From Gemmatimonadota bacterium (GTDB taxonomy: Bacteria; Gemmatimonadota; Gemmatimonadetes; Longimicrobiales; Gaopeijiaceae), in the NCBI GenBank assembly GCA_009841475.1, contig VXLT01000134.1, positions 1 to 41,877 of the forward strand: 41,877 bases of DNA, given 5' to 3'. This document shows positions 17,726-24,639 of this stretch, one piece after another. Under the pieces are notes generated by a model that ran no database searches, had not been told where the DNA came from, and saw nothing but the letters and a program-made list of their open reading frames with translations. Each line of letters opens with the position of its first letter. The stretch's first letter is position 1. The position numbers and the translations under genes were made by a program.

Positions 17726-18121
17726 TCACGGGCTGACACCGACCGACCCACTACTCCTCGTCCCCGTCAGCGAGACATCGAGCCTCACCAGGTCGTAGGG
17801 CACCCGCGGCACCAGCCTGCCGCGCCCGCCTCGCCGCAATTCCACCAGTCCGTATCGCGACATCGTCTTCAGGGTTCGCGAGAGGTTGGACTTGCTGCGC
17901 CCCGCCATTTCTGCAAGCTCCGTGAGCGACCGTGGCCGCTCACGGGCAATCAGTTCCAGGAGATGCCTGTTGTGCTCGGACAGGAGCCTTGCGAAGCTCT
18001 CGATCGACGTGAACCAGACCTTGGGTTCACCACTCGCAGGGGTGTGCTCGCCACGAGCAATTGCCATGGTGCGCGCCTTCATCTGGTCGTAGTCGGCGAT
18101 ACCGATCTTCAGTGTCTTCAT
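17726..18121 (-). CDS. TumA/HVO_A0114-type winged-helix antitoxin
   Basis: 131 residues. The segment from about 55 to 105 (ARERPRSLTELAEMAGRSKS followed by LSRTLKTMSRYGLVELRRGGRG) is a MarR/ArsR-like winged helix. The N-terminus with DYDQMKARTMAIARGEH fits the HVO_A0114 family, usually the antitoxin and autorepressor next to DUF6516 (TumE) toxins. The gene starts inside the 3' end of the degenerate toxin frame. It looks intact, so the antitoxin has outlived its toxin. Its likely operator is the palindrome at 18308-18330. Confidence 0.7.
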   Translation of the reverse strand: MKTLKIGIADYDQMKARTMAIARGEHTPASGEPKVWFTSIESFARLLSEHNRHLLELIARERPRSLTELAEMAGRSKSNLSRTLKTMSRYGLVELRRGGRGRLVPRVPYDLVRLDVSLTGTRSSGSVGVSP

Positions 18122-18302
18122 GGAATCGATCCTCTCTCTCGAAGCACCTGGTCGAATAGCGCAGGCCGTGTGGCCGTTCCGGTGTCACCTCGGTCTGCAA
18201 CACGACGAACTTCACCCAGTGGCCCGCATCGTCCACGAAGAGCGTCTCGCCGTGAAGGTGGAGTAGCGTGTCCAGCCCCGGATCTCGGTCAGGTATCGTC
18301 AT
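18027..18302 (-). pseudogene. Degenerate TumE (DUF6516) toxin
   Basis: The first 50 or so residues match the DUF6516/TumE pattern: LDTLLHLHGETLFVDDAGHW, VKF, and ERPHGLRYS. Immediately after RYS the family's usual C-terminal half is missing and the frame runs on over the antitoxin start with unrelated, Arg/His-rich residues. The toxin is thus truncated by a deletion of roughly half the gene. Overlap with the antitoxin is about 95 bases, larger than usual for such pairs. Confidence 0.6.
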
Positions 18303-18307
18303 CCTTC

Positions 18308-18330
18308 AAGTTATCAGTTGCTGATAACTT
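18308..18330. promoter_or_regulatory. Perfect palindrome upstream of tumE: likely toxin-antitoxin operator
   Basis: AAGTTATCAG and CTGATAACTT are perfect inverted arms with a three-base centre (TTG). The site starts five bases upstream of the toxin ATG and would cover the -10 region, as expected for autorepression by the winged-helix antitoxin. Confidence 0.65.
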
Positions 18331-18386
18331 ACGTAAGAGCCGAGGGGGCCTGTTGCCGCCCACGCGTCCCCGCCCTCCGCCGCCCC

Positions 18387-19592
18387 TCAGCCGATTCTGG
18401 GCAGCCCGCCGAGCACACCCGCCCGGTACTTCGGATAGAGCCGCACGTCACGCCGCAGACCCTTGACGTCCTGCGCGCCGTACACACGGGTGGCACCGCA
18501 ATCAGCCTTCTCGACGATGAACAGCTCCTCCTTTTCCAGGTCGTCGAGCAAGCCCACGTGATGCGAGGAAATCAGCAGCTGAGCATCATTCGGATTGCTC
18601 TCCCGGGATTGGAACCAATGGAGGATCTCCGCGAGCATGTCGACGTGCAGAGCTCCATCGATTTCGTCCAGGACCGCCAGGCCGGTGATATCCAGCGCAA
18701 ACCTGATCAATGGCAGCAGGTGAACCAGCTTCCGGGTGCCCCCGGACTCCAAGCCGAGCACGATCGGCCCATCCAACCCCCTGTGGCTGAAACGGATGTG
18801 CTTGCCGCCGAATCCGTCGACGACCTCTATGTCCTCGATTCCAAGATCGCTACGGCGGACTTGGCCCCGCGCCCATGCCCGTGCCTCGCCACTGGCCTCC
18901 AACCACCCGATGACGGCCGAGGTATCCGGTGTGAACGTGTCATTGCCGGAAATGTTGCTCGCTCCGACCAGGGTATCTCTGAGGAAGACCGCCAGCCGCG
19001 CCGCCTCGGGCACGTTGACCAAAGCCAGGGTGGCGACCGCCGACCGCTTGGGCTCAACCCCCTTCAGGCGATCATCGCTCGCAGTGAGACCGAAATCGCG
19101 AGAAACGTAAATGGGCTCGCCGGGGGACCGCCGCTCCAGCAGTCTGCACCGCCTTCCCTTCGGAAAGTGAACCAGTGTTTCGCGATTCACGAATAGAGGG
19201 CCATCTCCGCCGTCGTCCGTCGGTTGTCGTCCGATCTCGACTTCGTACCGGAATCTCCGTGCCCCTTGACCAGGTGCCAGGAAATCCCCCTCGGCCTCAA
19301 GGGCGAAACGTGTCGGCGCCCACCTTGTCTCGTGCGACATGAACGGCAACAGGGTGACGGGTTCGGTGGGCGACGAGCCAATCCGCCCCAGGTCCACCAA
19401 CGCCCGGAGCAAGGTCGTCTTGCCCGATCCATTCGGCCCCATCAGAACAGCGACGGTGGGCAGCCGAACGTCCGGCCTGGCCGCGCTCCGGCGGAAGCAC
19501 GCGAGGTCCGGCGCCGTACCCGGGATCCGAAGATCGAGAGTCACGGATTCGCGTATGGATCCGTAATTGGATACTGAGAATGTGTGTATCAT
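18387..19592 (-). CDS. RloA-like ABC/AAA-type ATPase (copy 2), orphan
   Basis: 401 residues, closely matching copy 1 at 13532-14737 over the whole length, with the same Walker A (GPNGSGKTT), Walker B (LAVLDEID) and H-loop (SSHH) and signature ESGGTRK. No TOPRIM gene follows. The sequence after the stop runs into the TumE/TumA region instead. The frame has no stop or shift despite the loss of its partner, so it may act with the TOPRIM protein at 12977-13525 or be a recent duplicate. Nearly identical sequence extends about 35 bases upstream and includes the promoter. Confidence 0.8.
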   Translation of the reverse strand: MIHTFSVSNYGSIRESVTLDLRIPGTAPDLACFRRSAARPDVRLPTVAVLMGPNGSGKTTLLRALVDLGRIGSSPTEPVTLLPFMSHETRWAPTRFALEAEGDFLAPGQGARRFRYEVEIGRQPTDDGGDGPLFVNRETLVHFPKGRRCRLLERRSPGEPIYVSRDFGLTASDDRLKGVEPKRSAVATLALVNVPEAARLAVFLRDTLVGASNISGNDTFTPDTSAVIGWLEASGEARAWARGQVRRSDLGIEDIEVVDGFGGKHIRFSHRGLDGPIVLGLESGGTRKLVHLLPLIRFALDITGLAVLDEIDGALHVDMLAEILHWFQSRESNPNDAQLLISSHHVGLLDDLEKEELFIVEKADCGATRVYGAQDVKGLRRDVRLYPKYRAGVLGGLPRIG

Positions 19593-19598
19593 AGATTA

Positions 19599-19626
19599 AT
19601 AGTAACAGAAAATCGTTGATAGTCAA
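19599..19626 (-). promoter_or_regulatory. Promoter of ATPase copy 2, predicted leaderless
   Basis: TTGACT (19626-19621), a 16-base spacer and TACTAT (19604-19599) lie six bases before the ATG, the same geometry as copy 1. The spacer bases differ between copies while the hexamers are identical, which argues for selection on the promoter. Confidence 0.6.
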
Positions 19627-19673
19627 CGCAAATGCGCACCGATGGCGCCGTAAACCGCGCACGAGGCGGAAAG

Positions 19674-19731
19674 GGTTGATCTGGTTCGGGATTGGCGGCT
19701 CATTCGGGAGGAGAAGCTGAGGGTGATTGGG
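19674..19731 (+). pseudogene. Relic of the mcrC 3' end
   Basis: About 57 bases match 17628-17686 of mcrC with a few substitutions (GGTTGATCTGG, GATTGGCGGCTCATTCGGG and GGGTGATTGG). No start or upstream mcrC body remains apart from perhaps a short ACCGCGCACG patch near 19655. It sits upstream of ATPase copy 2, where the intact locus has mcrBC, so most of a duplicated mcrBC was probably deleted. Confidence 0.6.
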
Positions 19732-19786
19732 GACCAGGCCGAGCCGCAAGCGCATACGCGGCCACCCAACCGTCAGCCGCCTCAGC

Positions 19787-20225
19787 TCACCCGTTCACCT
19801 CCATTCGCCGCAGGAATTCGACGAACGTGTCACCCCGGAGTCCGGTCAGCGCGTAGGCTTCGCGGTAGGTGAGGCGGCCCGCCACGACCGCGCGGCAGAC
19901 AGCGGACCCGAACCTGTTCCCGATGCGGGTGTTCTGATTGTTCCAGAAGTTCCCGCCTTCGGAACTCGGTTGCTGCGCGCCCGTGTGCCCTCGTAAAAAC
20001 GCCGGAACTCGTCCGGTCGAATGAGCTGGAGTTGAACGGCTCGGCGCGCGGCCACAAGAACGCTGACTTTGAAGTGCCTGGCCACCGACTTGAGTGCCCG
20101 GTCCACTTCGGCACCGGGGGTCCAGTGGTCGATCATCTCGGTGGCGGGAACCAAAAAACTCCGCGGCCGCGGCGTTACAGAAGCGCTCGGTCCCATGGCG
20201 GGGTTGGTCCTGGTCGCCGAGGCCC
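19787..20225 (-). pseudogene. Frameshifted 3' part of an ImmA/IrrE-family metallopeptidase
   Basis: Three blocks typical of the C-terminal half of ImmA/IrrE proteins appear in order but alternate between two frames: ERFCNAAAAEF, then LVPATEMIDHW with VARHFKVSVLVAARRAVQLQ, then GGNFWNNQNTRIGNRF to LTGLRGDTFVEFLRR. At least two frameshifts separate them. The N-terminal HExxH zinc site and HTH are absent because the gene is cut at about 20225, where an HNH relic begins on the other strand. Confidence 0.6.
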
Positions 20226-20231
20226 GACAGC

Positions 20232-20516
20232 GGGCGGGCCGAGGCCCAGGCCGCGCACATCCGGCCCGTGCACGCCGACGGACCGGACAGCCACCGGAAC
20301 GGCGTCGCGCTGAGCTCCACCTTTCACTGCATGTTCGACCGCGGCCTGATCTCGATCGACGACGACTACAGCCTGCTCTTCAAGAGGAACGCGGTCCCCG
20401 GCAACGTGCTGTCGCTGGTGAACCCCGACGGGCGGTTGCGGGTGCCGGAGCAGGAGATCTACCGGCCGCACCGGCAGTTTCTGGAGTATCATCGGGAGCA
20501 GGTGTTCAAGGGGTGA
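20232..20516 (+). pseudogene. Relic of the HNH endonuclease 3' end
   Basis: Starting at GCGGGCGGGCCGAGG the sequence is nearly identical to the last 285 bases of the HNH gene at 12690-12975: AEAQAAHIRPVHADGP, RNGVALSSTFHCMFDRGL and a C-terminus ending REQVFKG. It has no start codon or N-terminal domain of its own. One substitution changes the W after the final His (FHW to FHC). Confidence 0.75.
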
Positions 20517-20662
20517 CCTCGTCCAGCCCCGCAAACCAGTCCCATCCCGCCATACCAGCGCCCCCGCCCCACCGCGAGCTTCCCCGGCAACCCACGGGCC
20601 GTCGGCACCGCCGCACGCCGGAACAACCCGCACGACACCACGGCCACAGCCGGAGATGCTCC

Positions 20663-21262
20663 TTGTCCCGCAGGCACGACCAGTCCTACAAGCTCCTGTT
20701 CTCACTGCCGCTGGCCGTCGAGCACATGATCCGCGGGTTCGTCGACGACCGTCTCGCAGACGAGTTGGACTTCACGAGGGCGGAGAGTCTGGGCATCGAA
20801 CGCAGCACCCCCAGCCTGGTCCGATTCCAGGCCGACATGCTGTGGAAGATTCCCTTCCGTGGTAGCTCCCGGCATCTGCTCCTGCAACTCGAGTTCCAGT
20901 CGGCCCCCGAGCGCTACATGGCCGTGCGGGCTCTCTGCTACGTGGCACTCCACTACCACGGCCTGACCGGTACACGAGAACGCCGGGCGGAGCTGGCACC
21001 CGGAGGACGGCTGCCGCCGGTGCTTGCGATCACCATCTACAACGGCCGGCAACGCTGGACCGCTCCGGACAACGTCTTCGACCTGATCGAACCGGCTCGT
21101 GGGTGGCTCGCCGAGCGCCAGCCCCGGCTGCCCCACCAGGTGCTTGACCTGAGGACGCTCGCGCGCCAACCTCTGATAGCGGGAGATCGGATAGCGATAG
21201 AGTCGCACGTCACGCCGCAGACCGCGAGCACATCGACGTGCAGGGCTCCATCGATTCATTAG
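20663..21262 (+). CDS. Rpn/YhgA-family putative nuclease (PD-(D/E)XK), altered C-terminus
   Basis: 199 residues from TTG 20663, which has GGAG eight bases upstream and gives MSRRHDQSYKLLFSLP, the usual Rpn start. VRFQADMLWKIPF followed by HLLLQLEFQS supplies the D...ExQ core of the Rpn/PDDEXK_3-like nucleases, which promote recombination and include defence and transposase-like members. The last 25 residues (from GDRIAIESH) are not Rpn sequence: they are antisense translation of a relic of the RloA-like ATPase. The normal C-terminal region was therefore lost at the junction near 21186. Confidence 0.65.
   Translation: MSRRHDQSYKLLFSLPLAVEHMIRGFVDDRLADELDFTRAESLGIERSTPSLVRFQADMLWKIPFRGSSRHLLLQLEFQSAPERYMAVRALCYVALHYHGLTGTRERRAELAPGGRLPPVLAITIYNGRQRWTAPDNVFDLIEPARGWLAERQPRLPHQVLDLRTLARQPLIAGDRIAIESHVTPQTASTSTCRAPSIH
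21188..21256 (-). pseudogene. Third relic of the RloA-like ATPase gene
   Basis: Two short blocks match the 3' part of the ATPase genes: 21188-21222 (CGGATAG...TCACGCCGCAGACC) and 21223-21256 (GCGAGCACATCGACGTGCAG and following). In the intact copies they lie about 175 bases apart, so this copy carries an internal deletion and has lost both ends. On the minus strand it still reads GLRRDVRLYRY. Confidence 0.7.
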
Positions 21263-21886
21263 AGGCGAGCGTCAGCGGCTGCGGCGAGGGCTTCTCTTCA
21301 TCAATCGACACCGGCGCACAGATGTCCTGATGGTGAGCGAGACCACTTCCGCCGGGTCGGAGCCCCAGTTGAACGTCACGGCCTCCCGATGGAGAGCTCC
21401 CACCCAATCCGTCAAGCTCGATAACGATGGACGTGCCGTCCGAATTCGCCAACGTGGCGGCGAGGTCGGCCCGAGCGACGACGCCTTGGCGGACGCCGAG
21501 CAACTCCTGGAACGTTGTGCCGACGGGAGTGGCGGAGTGCAAGTCCGATGAGCCGTCTCGGAGCCTGGGTCCGCAGTGCCGCTGTCCAAGCGACCGGGTG
21601 AGCCTGCGCCCGTTCTCGCATCACTCAGTCTTCCAGGACCTCGGTGAAGCTCTTCGGCGTCGTAGCCGCCTTCGAGACCGGCGAGGAGCGGCTGCTCTCG
21701 GCACCGGACCGCGCCACGATCCACCCCAGCCTGTCGCACAGGGTGGCCCTTGAGGGACGATTGCGCTGCAGGATCGACTTCTTTCGCAAGCCGCCGGACT
21801 GAATCACACGCGCCCCCGGCCCTACCGGCGACTTTTCCACTTCCACCCCCCTTGACCCCCGCTTCATACCATAGTATGACTAAAGT
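21263..21886. other. Apparently decayed region with only fragmentary frames
   Basis: About 620 bases. The minus strand has two overlapping frames whose protein-like stretches (for example VARADLAATLANSDGTSIVI at about 21425-21485 and REAVTFNWGSDPAEVVSLTI at about 21330-21390) lie in different frames, as if one gene had shifted frame. An 80-codon minus frame (21625-21867) abuts it. I recognise no family in any of them. Confidence 0.4.
21852..21880 (+). promoter_or_regulatory. Leaderless promoter and operator of the MazEF-like pair
   Basis: TTGACC (21852-21857), a 17-base spacer and TATGAC (21875-21880) place the start site at the ATG, six bases downstream. CATAC-CATA-GTATG (21865-21878) is an inverted repeat overlapping the -10, and GTATG recurs at the start codon, a plausible binding site for the RHH antitoxin. 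Confidence 0.6.
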
Positions 21887-22120
21887 ATGAAAACTACCAT
21901 TTCCCTCCCGGACGCACTGTTCGCCTCGGCCGATTCTCTTGCCAGGCGGTTGAAGGTGTCCCGAAGCGCACTATACGCGACCGCCGTCGCGGAGTACGTG
22001 GCGAAGCACAATGACGCCGACGTCACCGCCAGGCTCAATTCCGTCTACGCCGATTCGCCCAGCGGAATCGATGCGGGCCTTCGCCGGGCGCAGGCACGCT
22101 CGGTAGCCGAAGATTGGTAG
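21887..22120 (+). CDS. Ribbon-helix-helix antitoxin of a MazEF-like system
   Basis: 77 residues. The N-terminus MKTTISLPDALFASADSLAR and following is a canonical RHH strand-helix-helix, used for DNA binding and autorepression. The C-terminal tail (about 45-77) is where such antitoxins wrap the toxin. The gene overlaps the toxin start by seven bases, consistent with coupled translation. It has no ribosome site and is predicted to be translated from a leaderless transcript. Confidence 0.82.
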   Translation: MKTTISLPDALFASADSLARRLKVSRSALYATAVAEYVAKHNDADVTARLNSVYADSPSGIDAGLRRAQARSVAEDW

Positions 22121-22458
22121 TCGCACGCCGGGAAGTATGGTGGGCGGACCTGGACGACCCGCGCGAATCCGAACCCGGCTTTCGGCGCCCCGTCCTCATC
22201 GTCCAGGCGGACGCGTTCAACCGAAGCAGGCTCAGAACCGTGATCGGCGTGGCGCTCTCGTCGAATACGCGGCTCCTCGACGCTCCGGGCAACGTGCTGC
22301 TTCAGGCGGCGAGCACCGGCCTCCCGAAGGACTCGGTCGCGAACGTCACCCAGCTGCTGACGATTGACGAGGACTACCTCAGCGACCGGGCCGGACAGGT
22401 TTCCCGGAGACTCATGGGGCAGGTCGAGAGCGGGCTCAGACTGGTGCTGGGGCTCTAG
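22114..22458 (+). CDS. MazF/PemK-family mRNA interferase toxin
   Basis: 114 residues. REVWWADLDDP, PGFRRPVLIVQAD, VIGVALSSN and PKDSVANVTQLLTID are the standard MazF/PemK blocks; Arg in FRRPV and Ser/Thr in VANVTQ are near the catalytic site. The start is TTG at 22114, overlapping the antitoxin stop; no other start fits before VWWADL. MazF toxins cleave mRNA at short motifs unless bound by the antitoxin. The gene looks intact. Confidence 0.88.
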   Translation: MVVARREVWWADLDDPRESEPGFRRPVLIVQADAFNRSRLRTVIGVALSSNTRLLDAPGNVLLQAASTGLPKDSVANVTQLLTIDEDYLSDRAGQVSRRLMGQVESGLRLVLGL

Positions 22459-22500
22459 CCTGGCTCAAACGACGCGCCCGTGCGGACGCGCCTGTCCCCC

Positions 22501-23787
22501 TCACCTCCGCAGGTTCTCCGGCAGCCGGTACACCACAATGCTCGGTATGTCCATGTCGTCGGTTTCCCAGTACGCGACCAGGCCGCCGGGGCCGAAGGCG
22601 CTGGGCATCCGCAGCCCCTCTTTGGGGAATGTCCCGACGTAATTGCCCTCGGGGTCGAACACGTCGATCAAGCCGTCGTTGTCCTCGTTCACCGGATCCT
22701 GGCGCCGCACCCATACGAACCCGTCCGGCGTTGCGCGGATCTCGGCGATAACGGGGACTTCGGGGTAGAACGTCATGTCCCCGTAGGCCCCGATCAGGGC
22801 CGCCCGGGCTTCCCTCTGTGCGGCTGCAAAGTCGAATCCCGGTACCTCCAAGACTTCGGCGGAGGAATCCGGGTTGGCCATGCGTTGCATTTCTTCACGC
22901 GCCCTGGACTCGATCGCAGGGGTGAGCGGCCGGGGTGCGATCGGGCGCGTCAGCGTTTTGAGAACGGCACCGTCCCGGGCGATCCGGATAGTGTAGGTCG
23001 ACGAGTCCGCATAGGCGATGGCACCGCCGGGCAGCGCGTCCCACAGGAGCTCGGGCTCGAAGACCGGTGCCTCGGCGATGATGCTCATCATGCTTGCCAA
23101 GTCTCCGAGCTCGATCTCAGGGTTCGCGCTGTCGGGACGCGGTGGACGCCACGCCTCGAGCACGGTTTCACCGGCCACCACATCGTCGGCGAGGTCGAGC
23201 GCCTCGATCATCCGCTCGTCGGCCGATTCCTCCTCAGGTTCGGTTCCCATCAACTCGGCCATGGCGCCGAACATTCGGCCGAGGCTGGCGTCCGCGCCCT
23301 GGGCGTAAAGGACCCCTGGACTCGGGCCGGGCCGCATGACACGCGACATATTGGCCGACAGGTCCATCTGGCCAGTCGCCGGACGCCATCGTACCATCCG
23401 ATCGAACCGGCCGTTGGCGCTGAAGAGCTGGAGACCGTTGCGGCCCAAGTCGCTGACGACAAAGCTGCCATCGGGCCACACGATCAGATCGATGATCCAC
23501 CCGAACTCCCCAGGCCCCTCGCCCTCCCGGCCGACAGTCGTGACCAGCGAGCCGTCCGGCCCGACTTTCACGATGTGATGGGCTTCCAAGTCCACCACAT
23601 ACAGGTTGCCGCTGCCGTCGAAGGCCACTTGGCCGCGCCAGGTGAACTGCGCCCAATCGCTCGCATGGAGCCCGCCGGCTCGCCACACCTCGTCGAAATC
23701 CCAGGACAGGGGTACGTTCTGGGCCCAGAGCAACGGCGGGGAAAGGATCGGGATCAAGAGCGCTATCGCTCGCGTACGGTATCTCAT
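22501..23787 (-). CDS. Secreted six-bladed beta-propeller protein
   Basis: 428 residues. The ATG at 23787 starts a clear signal peptide (MRYRTRAIALLIPILSPPLL then AQ) and is preceded by GGGAAGG, so an upstream start at 23823 was rejected. Repeated blades of the NHL-like type follow: GNLYVVDLEAHHIVKVGPDG, GSFVVSDLGRNGLQLFSANG, DGFVWVRRQDP and LIDVFDPEGNYVGTFP. Such proteins are common in Gemmatimonadota envelopes and usually have no known ligand. A truncated relative lies at 25881-26515. Confidence 0.75.
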   Translation of the reverse strand: MRYRTRAIALLIPILSPPLLWAQNVPLSWDFDEVWRAGGLHASDWAQFTWRGQVAFDGSGNLYVVDLEAHHIVKVGPDGSLVTTVGREGEGPGEFGWIIDLIVWPDGSFVVSDLGRNGLQLFSANGRFDRMVRWRPATGQMDLSANMSRVMRPGPSPGVLYAQGADASLGRMFGAMAELMGTEPEEESADERMIEALDLADDVVAGETVLEAWRPPRPDSANPEIELGDLASMMSIIAEAPVFEPELLWDALPGGAIAYADSSTYTIRIARDGAVLKTLTRPIAPRPLTPAIESRAREEMQRMANPDSSAEVLEVPGFDFAAAQREARAALIGAYGDMTFYPEVPVIAEIRATPDGFVWVRRQDPVNEDNDGLIDVFDPEGNYVGTFPKEGLRMPSAFGPGGLVAYWETDDMDIPSIVVYRLPENLRR

Positions 23788-23828
23788 CTTGGCGACCTTC
23801 CCGGGCGTCAAATCCTCGATCACACCCG

Positions 23829-24275
23829 CTACAACGACCGGTCCCCCAGGCGGAATCGGAAACCGCCACTCGATTCCTGTTCGTCCTCGCCCGCTTCTTC
23901 CGCAGCGTCAGCGGCCGGGCCGACATCCACCTTGCTGGCGATCGCCGCGACTGCGTCGGCAACCGACTCGTGGACCGGGATGATCTTGTCGAAGCCGCTG
24001 AGCCTTACGACGCTCTCGATCCCCTCCGGGAGCCCGCACAGACCCATCGCCCTGTTGGGCCCCTGAAACCTTCGGGACATGTCCAGAACGACGCGAAGGC
24101 CCGCGCTGCTCATGTAGGTCAGCTGGGCACAATCCAGGGCGAGAGTTCGTTCGCCCTCCGGCATCCCTTCCTTGAGCGCCTCGTGTAGGGCCGCGCTGTT
24201 GCTGCCGTCGACGCGACCGGTCAACGATGCGACGAGCACTCCGGCATCGCGGTTCCAGCTGACCTGCACATCCAT
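23829..24275 (-). CDS. STAS-domain anti-sigma-factor antagonist-like protein
   Basis: 148 residues from ATG 24275, chosen for the GAGGAAT ribosome site just before it. Residues 1-110 are a STAS domain: VLVASLTGRVDGSNSAALHEAL, then LALDCAQLTYMSSAGLRVVL, where the Ser pair before AGL matches the phosphorylated Ser of SpoIIAA/RsbV proteins. A short acidic tail follows. It likely binds an RsbW-type kinase, which is not in this window. The CCGATCGG array at 24493-24599 lies upstream. Confidence 0.75.
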   Translation of the reverse strand: MDVQVSWNRDAGVLVASLTGRVDGSNSAALHEALKEGMPEGERTLALDCAQLTYMSSAGLRVVLDMSRRFQGPNRAMGLCGLPEGIESVVRLSGFDKIIPVHESVADAVAAIASKVDVGPAADAAEEAGEDEQESSGGFRFRLGDRSL

Positions 24276-24492
24276 ATTCCTCACGTCTCCGTCCAGGGCC
24301 ATTCCTCTTCGTCCGGCCTTTGAGTCTACGCCTCCAGAAACCGGTGTCAAGCATGCGGTGTTGCCGAAACGCTTCAGAAGGACAACTCCAGCTTACATTC
24401 TGTAAACGCGACTTTACATCCCGGCGCTCCATGCTCCGGGGTGGCCGCGAATCCGGCTGGACCCCGATGTCGGGTTTCGCACCGTCCTGGGA

Positions 24493-24599
24493 ATATTCCC
24501 GATCGGGACAATTCTTGCAGTTTTTTTCCCGATCGGGAGTATTTCTCGATCAAACTGGCGCAATTTGTACTAGTTTTACCGATCGGGAAAATTCACGTG
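24493..24599. promoter_or_regulatory. Orphan hip-type operator array with a truncated gene start
   Basis: Three CCGATCGG palindromes are centred at about 24502, 24532 and 24582 (spacings 30 and 50 bases). The hipBA array, read on its own strand, has the same order and nearly the same spacings (30 and 51), and shares the flanks GCAGTTTTTTTCCCGATCGG and TAGTTTTACCGATCGGGAAA. A GTGACG start at 24597 is at the same distance from the last palindrome as the hipB ATGACG. After about 14 codons the frame runs into the 3' end of the AAA_14 ATPase gene, so a hipB-like gene appears to have been replaced. Confidence 0.65.
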
Positions 24600-24639
24600 A
24601 CGCCCTGGAACGAACTTGCCATCGATGCCGAAGGCCTCG

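Noticed and set aside
22459-22500. Terminator between mazF-like and propeller genes
   Set aside because: GACGCGCC is repeated directly, not inverted, so no hairpin forms.
22501-24066. 528-codon plus-strand frame from 22480
   Set aside because: It lies opposite the beta-propeller and STAS genes, which have clear families and starts; no family was recognised on the plus strand.
24490-24600. CCGATCGG repeats as a CRISPR-like array
   Set aside because: Repeats are eight-base palindromes spaced 30 to 50 bases apart with conserved rather than unique intervening sequence, and they match the hipBA promoter.
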